Positions 1-8,308 of a stretch of 21,374 bases of DNA are shown one piece after another; the stretch's first letter is position 1; each line of letters opens with the position of its first letter. The notes beneath the pieces were generated by a model, which saw nothing but the letters and a program-made list of their open reading frames with translations, was not told the origin of the DNA and did no database searches. The stretch is taken from contig CAXKVR010000313.1 of assembly GCA_964058845.1 (NCBI GenBank), positions 1 to 21,374 of the forward strand. Direction: 5' to 3'. The stretch comes from Carex sylvatica. Lineage: Eukaryota; Streptophyta; Magnoliopsida; Poales; Cyperaceae. Made by a program: the position numbers and the translations under genes.

Positions 1-1002
1 AATGCAGTTTGGGTGATTGTGGATCGATTAACGAAGATAGCGCATTTCATTCCGCTTCGAATTGAGACATCTGGGCAAGAATTGGCGGAATTGTTCCTGA
101 AATATCAGTTTAAGTACCATGGTTGCTCGCGCAATATTATTTCTGACCGAGATCCACGGTTCACTTCTCATTTCTGGGAGAGTTTTCAAGAAACAATGGG
201 TACCAAGTTGAGATTCAGCACCGCGCACCATCCGCAGACTGACGGTCAGTCTGAGCGCACCATTCAGACGCTGGAAGACATGTTGCGCTCCTGCGCGCTA
301 AGTTTACAAGATTCGTGGGTTGATCATTTGTATCTGGTGGAGTTTGCGTATAACAACAGTTATCATTCAAGTATTGGTATGTCACCGCAAGAGGCGCTGA
401 CAGGGCAGCAGTGCCGTACTCCACTGTGGTGGGGACCAGCGGGTACATATCCACCTACAGGGCCGCAAATGTTAGAAGAAATTGCTGAGAAAATGAAGAT
501 GGTTCTGAGTCGGCTCAAGTCGGCTCAAGAAAGGCAAAAGAAATATGCGGATGTTCACCGAAAACTGTTGGAATTTCAAGAAAGTGATCACGTATGGCTT
601 CGAGTTTCGCCTGTCAGAGGCGTGCATCGATTTGGTGTTTCGGGCAAGCTAAGTCCCCGATATATTGGGCCGTTCCAGATTTTGCGACGAGTTGGACCGG
701 TTGCATACGAGCTTGCGCTACCACCAGCGCTGGACCGGGTTCATCCGGTATTCCATGTATCACAGTTACGCAGATATGTGCGAGATCCGTCGCATTGTAT
801 TGATCACTCGGGTTTACACGTACAAGATGATCTGACATATCAAGAAGAACCAATACAGATATTGGACCGAAAAGAGCAACGGCTACGAAGCAAAGTGATC
901 CGGCTCGTGTTGGTAAAATGGGGACGCCATTCCGATAAGGAAGCGACGTGGGAGCTCGAAGAGAGCATCCGAGAAAAGTATCCGGAGTTATTCGACAATT
1001 AA
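1..1002 (+). CDS. Ty3/gypsy (chromovirus-type) polyprotein, integrase C-terminal part, 5' partial
   Basis: This is the end of a retrotransposon pol polyprotein, whose integrase inserts the element's cDNA into nuclear chromatin. The frame is open to base 1, so the true start lies outside the window. Counting from the codon at base 13, the integrase core shows SDRDPRF (Asp45) and QTDGQSE (Glu81), which is the D-35-E spacing; the first catalytic Asp would be upstream. FAYNNSYHSSIGMSP (111-125) and a GPY/F-like SPRYIGPF (214-221) follow, then HPVFHVSQLR. The tail (about 290-327) has VKWGRHSDKEATWE and YPELF, typical of the chromodomain of Tekay/Del-like chromoviruses, which reads histone marks. 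No stop or frameshift is seen before the TAA at 1000-1002. The polypurine tract and LTR follow directly. The family call is firm; the exact lineage is inference. Confidence 0.93.
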   Translation, partial: NAVWVIVDRLTKIAHFIPLRIETSGQELAELFLKYQFKYHGCSRNIISDRDPRFTSHFWESFQETMGTKLRFSTAHHPQTDGQSERTIQTLEDMLRSCALSLQDSWVDHLYLVEFAYNNSYHSSIGMSPQEALTGQQCRTPLWWGPAGTYPPTGPQMLEEIAEKMKMVLSRLKSAQERQKKYADVHRKLLEFQESDHVWLRVSPVRGVHRFGVSGKLSPRYIGPFQILRRVGPVAYELALPPALDRVHPVFHVSQLRRYVRDPSHCIDHSGLHVQDDLTYQEEPIQILDRKEQRLRSKVIRLVLVKWGRHSDKEATWELEESIREKYPELFDN

Positions 1003-1013
1003 GGTACGAAATC

Positions 1014-1033
1014 AAGTTCAGCGGACTGAACTT
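1014..1033 (+). other. Perfect 8-bp hairpin between pol stop and polypurine tract
   Basis: AAGTTCAG, a CGGA loop and CTGAACTT form a perfect stem beginning 12 bases after the pol stop codon and ending 7 bases before the polypurine tract. It could be an RNA structure of the retroelement transcript, or chance. Confidence 0.5.
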
Positions 1034-1039
1034 CATTTT

Positions 1040-1053
1040 AAGGGGGGGAGAAA
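1040..1053 (+). promoter_or_regulatory. Polypurine tract of the gypsy element
   Basis: A 14-base all-purine run (AA, seven G, AG, AAA) sits immediately before the LTR start TGTGACA. In LTR retrotransposons this is the primer site for plus-strand DNA synthesis, so it fixes the left border of the LTR. Confidence 0.85.
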
Positions 1054-3082
1054 TGTGACATTATGAATAATATAATAAATAAAATATTTACATAAGGGCT
1101 TATTTGTGAAATTATCAAAGTTTGGTAATATTAAGAAAATGGAGGGGTATATGTGCAAAATTCCAATTATTAATTAAATTCCCTTCTTCTTCTTCTTTCA
1201 TTTCACCGAAACATTTGAGAGGAATTCGTGAGGTTAGGGTTGGCCGAACTAAAAAGGGAAAGAGAGAGAGAGAGAGAAATCGAGCGCGGAAACTGATCGA
1301 ACTTGTCGGAAAATCGAGATTCGAGCTGAATTGACGATCCTTGATCGATTATAAAGCTTCAATTTGGTATATCTTCCTCCCTTGTAATTTCTTGAAAACC
1401 CTAATTTATTCGATTTATTCGATTTGTCATGATTTCGGTTGAAATTTGTAATTAGGGTTTCGTAATCGAGTTCTAGCTCGATTAGTGGTCAATTTGTGAT
1501 AGTTGATATGATTTGTCTTCCTTTTCTCTTGGAAACCCTAATTCAATTGATTTGTTATATTTTTGGTGAAATTCGAATTCGAATTTGATTTGAAATGTTA
1601 TAACTCGATAATCGGATTGATTTGCTTGTGGAATTTGGAATTGAACCAGGGTTTTGGGGTTGGGTCGTAAGGAAAATGAATTGTGATATTTTGTGTGTGA
1701 AATTCGGGAATTAATCGAGTTAACTTATCAGATATTAATCGAACGCGTTAATCGAATCAATGTATGCAATAGGTGATAATCATACGAGGCAAAGGATTTT
1801 TGGGTCGTTCGAGACGCCTGAGCCTTAGTCGAGCGCGCTATTACTCAGGTGCGGGGTTTCTGGACTTGTCTGATATTTTATATTCAGAAATTAAACTGTG
1901 TTTCGATTCATATGCATTGCATTGCCCAAATAAAGTGAAACTCGATTTGTTTTATCTGATTGATTTGCATGCTGGTATGGTTATTATTTGTGTTGATCTG
2001 AATGATCTGATTTTGGAATTAAAGTCACCGTGCTTTATATCACTATCGGTTGGTGGATATGGTATTATTGTCATCCACCGTGATGACGTCACCCAGGGGG
2101 TGAATCCAGATTTGTCAAAGTCTATGCATGGACTTTGACGCCCAGTATTCTAAAGCTTTAGATCGTCTGGCCCTCGGCAGTTCCCAGTACCGGTTGGGAC
2201 GAGGGGTAAGTGACTTTGTATTATGATTTTGGTTATGGGTGACTGTGTATCGGAGGCATTACCCAGGGGGTAACGCGTTTGGATGGTCAATTGGATTTAT
2301 ATGGATTTTCCGGATATGAATTGGAACCAGACTTTTAATTAAACAGTTAAGCCTGTAACTACAGATGAGTGTCATGAGAAAATGTTTTACCTGGCATAGC
2401 CGTCTGTAGGTGTGTGTAACCCTACAAATGAGTGGGAACGAATTGGGGTCCAGTTTGGTGAAACATCTGTAGTTACTACCAGATATTCTGAAATCGAGTT
2501 AAACCAAATATTGTGTGCTTGAATTTCATCTTGGAAATTCCTGAATTGTGATTTCATTTGGATAAATGTTGTCGGGTTTGTGCATTCATGTTTATATATG
2601 ATTATAAACTGATTTGAGCTTTATTTGTGTTTACTTTTTGAATATAATCTGTGATTGCAAGTCCAGGAACGATTTGTGGCAATTTATCGCACTGAGAATT
2701 CAATTCTCACCCCCTCTTTTGGGTTAATTTTTCAGGTACCGGTTCGGCGGATCCGAGAGAGACACGAGGTCGGTAGGCCTGGTTTTCACCGCTGCTTAGT
2801 TGTCTGGTATTTTGGACATTAGAGACATGTATATATTTATGTTTTGATTGTATATATATATTCTCTATGTCATTTTGTGATGCGTATCCATCGAGATACG
2901 GGTTTTGGATGATATTACCTGACCAGTTGGGATTTTTGAACTGTTTTTCTTAGTTATTTGTTTGTTTTGTTTGGTTGTGTTTTACTTTCTATTATATCGT
3001 AATTGCCTTGTAGGCATACGGGCAACCGTATGTCTACGGCAGGAGGCACCTGTCGCGCCTCGTGGGGCCGCGGGGTGTGACA
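1054..3082 (+). mobile_element. 3' LTR of the gypsy element (about 2.03 kb)
   Basis: The repeat starts TGTGACA right after the polypurine tract and is proposed to end at TGTGACA (3076-3082) after a GC-rich stretch, so it follows the TG...CA rule. It carries an AT-rich TATA-like stretch near the start (1070-1092), a (TTC)n run near 1183-1198 and a (GA)n run near 1261-1277. The string ACCCAGGGGG occurs twice (near 2090 and 2261). About 2 kb is long for an LTR but normal for Tekay/Del-like chromoviruses. Short open frames inside have no recognisable domain and I regard them as chance. The right border is inferred, because the 5' LTR and the target-site duplication are outside the window. Confidence 0.75.
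2355..2476. repeat. 13-bp perfect inverted repeat with nested small hairpin inside the LTR
   Basis: GTAACTACAGATG (2355-2367) is mirrored exactly as CATCTGTAGTTAC (2464-2476), with 96 bases between. Inside the loop GTAGG and CCTAC form a second 5-bp stem. The arrangement may fold in the element's RNA. The function is unknown. Confidence 0.7.
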
Positions 3083-3407
3083 CAAATTCAAACTTGGGCA
3101 GGTTCGGTTTGGTTCGGTTCGTTTGCAGGCCTAATTGAGACTATTATTTGATTTTTATTTATGGAAGAGTCTAATTGTCCACAGACATTTGTTCACCATT
3201 TGTCCACAAAAAAATAGTCATTTGATCTACGCTAATCCTCTAAATTTAATAATTCAATGCTGTAACTTGTAAAAGCAATCTTATAAAAAACGTAATAAAA
3301 AATTTCAAACATCCAGAAACTTTCATTAACGGTTTGTAGCTTGGCAAACTTGGCAAACTTATTTCGTGCAGGATTACTTGACAACTAACTGTACTTTTCT
3401 TACTAAC

Positions 3408-3456
3408 GATTAATGACAGTTATTTGCGATTAATGACAGTTATTTGCGGTTAATGG
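3408..3456. repeat. 20-bp direct tandem repeat, about 2.4 copies
   Basis: GATTAATGACAGTTATTTGC is repeated exactly at 3408-3427 and 3428-3447, then degenerates. It lies in the AT-rich intergenic stretch after the gypsy LTR. The shorter TTGGCAAAC is also doubled at about 3342-3360. I see no gene in 3083-3590. Confidence 0.8.
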
Positions 3457-3584
3457 TAATTTTACAAAAATTTCTAAAACATAAAAATATTATTTTTCGC
3501 AAAATTATAAATTTTAATTTTTTTTAAATTTCATAATTTTTTCCTTCAGGCTCTCACTGTAAATTTCAATACTGCAAAATCAAT

Positions 3585-3925
3585 GCTGTAAAATTTACTT
3601 GCGCCAATTCTGTAAAATTACTAAATCAATGCTGTAACTTATGTAACAAATATTATAAAAACATAATTATCATTTTCAACCATCCAGGAACACTGTCATT
3701 AGACTTGCATCAATCCTGTAAAATTACTAACTCCATGATGTAACTTATGTAGCAAATAATATAAAAACGTAATTATCATTTTCAAATATCCAGCAAAATT
3801 TTTATTTGACTTGCGTCAATCCTGTAAAATTACTAACTCAATGCTGTAATTTATATAACACATCTTACAAAAAATATAATTAAAATTTTCAAACATCCAG
3901 AAACTTTGAAACTACCAGTACAAAT
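3585..3925. repeat. Tandem repeat of 106-bp units, three diverged copies
   Basis: Three successive units begin at 3601, 3707 and 3813 with GCRYCAATYCTGTA followed by AAATTACTAA. Each then continues through (A)TGTAAC, ATATAAAAA and TTTCAA.YATCCAG in the same order, giving a constant 106-base period. A half unit without the first block occurs earlier at about 3249-3330. Copies differ by scattered substitutions, so the array is old. CTGTAAAAT-type words recur further on to 4610, which suggests the array once extended. No gene is seen here. Confidence 0.75.
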
Positions 3926-4173
3926 TTAATGTGTCATATCCTGTAAAATATTACATATATCTTGTAATTTAGATATATATGTACTGTAAAAAATAGTGAA
4001 TACACAATCAAATGCAATAACAACATACAAATAATATTCAAATAAAATCTCTGTTAAAATGCTAGATCTGTTACTGCATATAATGAACTATATTTATATG
4101 TGTGCCCATAGATAAGATCAATACAGTCAAATATTCACAACCACATTGTTAAATGAAACTTTGAACCTACCAG

Positions 4174-4330
4174 TATCAATACTCCATATGGCCTCTCTAT
4201 CATCTCTTTTCTCCAGATTTTCACAAGATGAATACTGTAAAATTAACATATCAATACTCCATATCGCATCTCTATCATCTCTCATCCATGTCGCATCTCT
4301 CAGATCATCTCCTCATATCTCCTCCATATC
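4174..4330. repeat. 75-bp-spaced duplication rich in CATCTCT words
   Basis: TATCAATACTCCATAT followed by GCMTCTCTATCATCTCT occurs at 4174 and again at 4249. Further degenerate CATCTCT and CTCCATATC words run to 4330. It is an open low-complexity tract with no codon structure that I trust. Confidence 0.55.
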
Positions 4331-4625
4331 AAAATTCAACAGAAATAAAGAAATAATTATGAGATAATGTGAGATCCATTATTGAACAATAAGTGATACA
4401 ATTAAAATTCAAATCAATGTTCATATAATGTATACACGCCTGAGACTACATCAATTCAAATGAAACTTCAATAGAAGCAAGGAAATCATGATTATCAATT
4501 CAAATCAATAGAAAGAACGAAACTTAAATTGATTAGTAAATAAACAAGTTATTTTTAATACTGTAAAACCACAAGATGCATATTGTAAAACTACAAAGTG
4601 AATATTGTAAAATAACCTGATTATG

Positions 4626-4708
4626 CTCCAGATTGTCTCGCTCTTATCTCTCTTCTCCAGATCGCCTCACTCTCATCTCTCTTCACCAGATCGCCTCTCT
4701 TAGATCGT
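4626..4708. repeat. 29-bp tandem repeat (CYCCAGATYGYCTC), three copies
   Basis: Copies begin at 4626, 4655 and 4684 with CTCCAGATTG, CTCCAGATCG and CACCAGATCG, followed by CTCTYATCTCTCTT in the first two. The array adjoins the GC-richer patch at 4700-5065. Confidence 0.7.
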
Positions 4709-4742
4709 CGTACGTTTGTACTCTCGTACTCCATCACCTCTC

Positions 4743-4985
4743 TCAGAGAAGAAAGCACTGACGAGTAGTCGTACACTCGTACTCTGTCGCTATCGCTCGT
4801 TTGGCGCTGCTGGTCGTCAGGACAGTAGTGTTCAAAGCATGGCGGAGCGCTGCGGCCAGTGATCCGCTACCTTCGATGATGTCGAGGGCGACGTTGATTG
4901 GAGCAGCACGGGATACTTGAGCAAGGCGGAGAAGTTGAGTAATGGAGAGATCGAAAGTAGATCTGATAGAGAAAAGGTTGGGATC
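4743..4985 (-). other. Unrecognised 80-codon open frame in an isolated GC-richer patch
   Basis: Read on the minus strand, an 80-codon frame without ATG has a protein-like composition, including LLRLAQVSRAAPINVALD and EGSGSLAAALRHALN. A second minus frame (about 4832-5062) is also open for 76 codons but lacks an ATG and is low-complexity. The patch is clearly less AT-rich than the DNA on either side. A TATA-like TATTTAAATA lies at 5115-5124, and a CT-rich leader-like stretch between 5065 and 5030, as at the 5' end of a minus-strand gene. I do not recognise a family. It could be a captured gene fragment inside a transposon, a broken first exon, or chance. A short near-repeat GATGGGGTAGCGGGA occurs twice near 4996-5025. 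Confidence 0.3.
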
Positions 4986-5544
4986 TTAGAGTTTAGATGG
5001 GGTAGCGGGAGATGGGGTAGCGGGAGACAGTGAGCAAGGAAAAAAGAAAGAGAGAGAATCAAAAAATGAAATATGATTGGAAATCTGAGAAATAAAATTC
5101 GGAAAGTTACGACGTATTTAAATAGAGCAGAGGAGACTGTTAAAAACCGTTAAAAAGTGAGAACCGAATAATGCAGTTGACAGATAGTGGACAAAAGGTA
5201 ATAGATGATAACCTTTTCTCTTTATTTATAATTAAGGGACTAAATCAAGTGAAGATTGCTACTTCAACAAATTAAAATAAAGAATAAAAATGAAGAAGAT
5301 TAAATAGCAATTCCACTTCCATGTACATCCAAAAACAGAATTTATAATCCAACTATTGTAATCTCATCTTAAAAGGAAATATAATCTTCTGCAGTTAATA
5401 CATGACTCGGCTTATTATACAGTAGTATTACTTCAGGAAATTATACGTAGAAAATATTGAAAGCATGCACGAAAATATTAAATTGATACGCTTGATATTT
5501 TTTTGCGGCTCTGCTAGTTGATACACTCGGCTTCTTTCCGCTGA

Positions 5545-5565
5545 GGCGCTGACGGAAACAAATTC
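5545..5565 (+). promoter_or_regulatory. Promoter block shared with UGT gene B
   Basis: GGCGCTGACGGAAACAAATTC lies just upstream of the TATA box of gene A. It matches the block at 15006-15027 upstream of gene B (GGCGCTGATAGGAAAACAATTC) with a one-base indel and a few substitutions. The surrounding intergenic DNA is not similar, so this segment has survived from the common ancestral promoter. It is a candidate binding site for a shared regulator; that is inference. Confidence 0.5.
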
Positions 5566-5579
5566 TTGGCCAAAGCAAA

Positions 5580-5590
5580 ATTATTATAAG
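5580..5590 (+). promoter_or_regulatory. Probable TATA box of UGT gene A
   Basis: ATTATTATAAG lies 81-93 bases before the conserved N-terminal codons. Gene B has ATTATTATAG in a comparable place. The leader that follows is AC-rich (ACACAAAAAATATATC), like many plant 5' UTRs. Confidence 0.5.
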
Positions 5591-5690
5591 AGGAGCCCAA
5601 GACTTTCTAGCTTCTCAAACCATATAATTACACAAAAAATATATCAATCAAACAAAGAGGAAAAGCAAGAAGGTGGTTTTGTATCCATCC

Positions 5691-7055
5691 ATGGGCGTAG
5701 GCCACCTTGTGCCAATGGTAGAACTAGCCAAGCAGTTTGTTCGTCACGGCATCTCTGTCACCATACCGGTGATGACTGTTGGACCAGCTACAGATTTTGT
5801 CTCAGAAATTTGCAATTCCAATCCAAACATTTGGTTCCACATCCTCCCACAAACTCCTCTGACCACAAGCCCACACCCGATACCATTTGTAAATTTAATC
5901 AACATGCTGAAACTCAGCAATGACAGTCTCCGCTCGTTTCTCATAGAGCAGTCTGAGAGCTCACCAATCTCATGTGTAGTTCTTGACATGTTTTGTGTCG
6001 ATGCACTAGATGTGACTTCTGAGCTTGGCATTCCTGCCTATTTTTTCTTCACATGTGGTGCTGCAACCTTGGCTGTAGTTCCCCAACTTTCGACATATTT
6101 GGCCACGCTCCCTATTGAAGTTATAAAGGACAATGCAAAAATTAAAACCCCGCTAGTCTTCGTTGGTGTTCCACCATTGCCACCATCACATATCCCAGAA
6201 GAAGCTATCGACCCTGAAACAGAGCAGCATAATAACCTCTTTGATAGATTAACAGAGGGAAAGGGGATACTTGTTAACTCATTTGAGTCGTTGGAGCCTC
6301 GAGCTGTCATGGCCCTGAAAGATGGGCTTTGTTTTCCAAACCATTCCACACCATCTATTTACTTCATCGGCCCGTTAATTTCTGGTGTAACAAAAAAACA
6401 AGAGCAGCATCGCTGTATATCATGGTTGGATGCTCAGCCAAAGAAAAGCATGGTATTTCTCTGCTTCGGCAGCATGGGTTCTTTCTCCAGGGAGCAACTC
6501 AAGGAGATTGCAATTGGGTTGGAGAATAGTGGCCAGAGATTCCTCTGGGTTGTGCGGAACCCACCAAATCATGACCCGGCCAAAATCTTCAAGCCAACCA
6601 CTGAGCCTGAGCCTGATCTCGATATACTGTTGCCAGAAGGATTCTTGGATAGAACCAAAGATCGGGGCATGATTATAAAACAGTGGGCTCCACAGGTTGA
6701 GGTTCTAAAACATGAGGCAGTTGGTGGTTTTGTGAGTCACTGTGGTTGGAACTCCACACTGGAGGCAGTGAGTTTTGGTGTACCGATGATATGCTTGCCA
6801 TTGTATGCAGAGCAGAAGATGAATAAGGTGTTCTTGGTAGAAGAAATGAAGATCGGCATTGAATTGAAGGGGTATGATGAAGGTTTCGTGCAGGCAGATG
6901 AATTAGAAGCTAAAGTAAAATGGATCATTGAGTCCGAGGGGGCCTTGGAACTCAGGAATCGAATGATGGAGGTGAAGGAAAGTGCAATTAAGGCCATGAA
7001 AGAAGGGGGATCATCTTTCGGTGCTTTTGCTGAGTTATTAGAATGTTTGAACTAA
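5691..7055 (+). CDS. Family-1 UDP-glycosyltransferase A (UGT88-like), start codon uncertain
   Basis: A GT-B fold enzyme expected to move a sugar, probably glucose, from UDP-sugar to a hydroxyl on a small plant metabolite in the cytosol. The conserved frame begins before this ATG: VVLYPSMGVGHLVPM starts at 5673 with GTG, and no ATG exists between the in-frame TAA at 5625 and base 5691. Starting at 5691 gives 454 residues and drops the first beta strand. Numbered from 5673 (460 aa): catalytic His11 in GVGHLVPM, its partner Asp105 in VVLDMFC, and a complete 44-residue PSPG box at 338-381 (bases 6684-6815) with WAPQ, HCGWNS and final Glu-Gln. The last Gln is usual for UDP-glucose. Odd point: the usual Trp near the box end is Leu (ICLPLYAEQ; gene B has ICWPLYAEQ). 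No intron, frameshift or internal stop. An AATAAA lies at 7248. UGT88-like is inference; the acceptor is unknown. Confidence 0.9.
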   Translation: MGVGHLVPMVELAKQFVRHGISVTIPVMTVGPATDFVSEICNSNPNIWFHILPQTPLTTSPHPIPFVNLINMLKLSNDSLRSFLIEQSESSPISCVVLDMFCVDALDVTSELGIPAYFFFTCGAATLAVVPQLSTYLATLPIEVIKDNAKIKTPLVFVGVPPLPPSHIPEEAIDPETEQHNNLFDRLTEGKGILVNSFESLEPRAVMALKDGLCFPNHSTPSIYFIGPLISGVTKKQEQHRCISWLDAQPKKSMVFLCFGSMGSFSREQLKEIAIGLENSGQRFLWVVRNPPNHDPAKIFKPTTEPEPDLDILLPEGFLDRTKDRGMIIKQWAPQVEVLKHEAVGGFVSHCGWNSTLEAVSFGVPMICLPLYAEQKMNKVFLVEEMKIGIELKGYDEGFVQADELEAKVKWIIESEGALELRNRMMEVKESAIKAMKEGGSSFGAFAELLECLN

Positions 7056-7579
7056 AAATAGATATGTGTGATGTGCTTGGTACGGAATTCTAGTGTTGGA
7101 ATTGATTTTTAAATTCACTTCAGTTTAAAGAACAAAGTATTTTATTTTTGTATTGGATTGTATCAGAAAGAGGTCAGGGAACTTTTAGCTCAGATCATGT
7201 TTGATCACTGATAAATTATAGGATTTAAAAAGGTATTATTTTTCTTAAATAAAAATAGAAATTGTTGTCTTGTTCTTTCATGTATTCCTTTGTCAAACAT
7301 TATTTCCAAAAACTGACACAGTCGTGAAGCAATTTGCTGGGCTATATACTTTGGTCTTCGAGCTTGTACTGCTCTGATTAATTTCTACTGGTTATTTTAA
7401 TGGGCCTATTTCCTACTTAAATTCTCAAACATCTCTTCATTCGGCCCATACAAGTTACAACCATTTTAAGGTGTCGTGCTTCAACAAAACTGATAATTGA
7501 ACTACATTACTATGTCACTATGATAACAAGGAAAACTTTTATAAAGTAATTCTTTAAGCTCCTGTATATCGTGCCTCTG

Positions 7580-7620
7580 TTATGTTCTTAGAATGCTTGA
7601 ACTAGGAATATAGTGTGCAA
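7580..7620 (+). pseudogene. Possible relic of a UGT 3' end
   Basis: TTAGAATGCTTGAACTAG (7588-7605) matches the last codons and stop of gene A (7038-7055) with two changes, and the flanking bases also partly match (GTT.TTAG before, ATA.TAGTGTG-like after). It would be the scar of a further tandem copy about 550 bp downstream. The match is short, so chance is possible. Confidence 0.25.
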
Positions 7621-7752
7621 ACAGGCTATTTTTGTTGGGGTAAAATTAGTGCTTGCTTGTCTTAAAATATCCTTCATCTGCCGCCTCTAAATCATGTTTC
7701 ATGATCAGATCAATTTTTTCTTGTTTAACAAAGTTCTTCGTGTTACCTTTTC

Positions 7753-7970
7753 TTTTTTTTGAAAAAGTGGTGAACCACCGATTTCATTAAAAATCAAAAT
7801 TGTTGTGGGTTCAATCTCCAATCAAACTAGAGAGAGAAACACATACAGTATGAAATTAAAAAAACCACATAGGCAATACACAGTATCATGCCTAGCCAAA
7901 TATTCAAAACAACAAAGTCAAACTAAAGTAAGCATCTAACAGTAAGAGACCGACAAAAATCACGAACTAA
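7753..7970 (-). mobile_element. Probable 3' end of an L1-type LINE, minus strand
   Basis: On the minus strand the sequence ends TTTAATGAAATCGGTGG, TTCACCACTTTTTC and then eight A (the T run at 7753-7760). That wording and the A tail are typical of plant L1-type LINE 3' ends. About 200 bp upstream on that strand looks like 3' UTR. An adjoining minus frame (7967-8308) lacks ATG and I cannot assign it to LINE protein domains. No target-site duplication was found. Confidence 0.4.
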
Positions 7971-8308
7971 TCATTAAGGAACTCTAACTCAAGAATATGG
8001 GTTAAATCTTTCTGTGCCAGTAGAGGGTGTTCTAACTTTAGCGCTGAATCTCCCTCTTGAACCGTTGCCCGTGGGCCTAAGATAATCAAATTCTGAGAAG
8101 ACAAATTATTAGTGTCTAAAAACATAATTAAAGATAGGTTAAGCAAAGAATCATTATTTAAAGTTTTACACCATAATGTAGCTAAAGCAATAATTCTTGG
8201 TGTTACCTTAACAACTAAATTGAAAGAAAAATCATGATTTGCATAAACTATGAGGTTCTGGTTGAGGTGAGCCTCCAAGTACAAAAATGCTCGGAAAGTT
8301 ATGTTCAA

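Noticed and set aside
614..1036. 140-codon minus-strand frame opposite the gypsy pol
   Set aside because: It is the shadow of the well-conserved integrase frame and shows no domain of its own.
1773..2138. 121-codon plus frame inside the gypsy LTR
   Set aside because: It lies wholly within the LTR, and the protein text has no recognisable family.
3083..3087. Target-site duplication of the gypsy element
   Set aside because: The left LTR and its flank are outside the window, so no comparison is possible.
4146..4367. 73-codon plus frame in the CATCTCT-rich tract
   Set aside because: The apparent protein is a translation of the short tandem repeats.
3130..5260. A single large transposon with terminal inverted repeats spanning the tandem arrays
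   Set aside because: The outer sequences show only scattered AT-rich similarity (TTGATTT, TTTATTTAT, TTGTCCAC), with no clean repeat or target duplication.
7967..8308. 113-codon minus frame as LINE reverse transcriptase
   Set aside because: No RT, zinc-finger or RNase H motif is visible and it lacks an ATG; only the adjacent 3' tail resembles a LINE.
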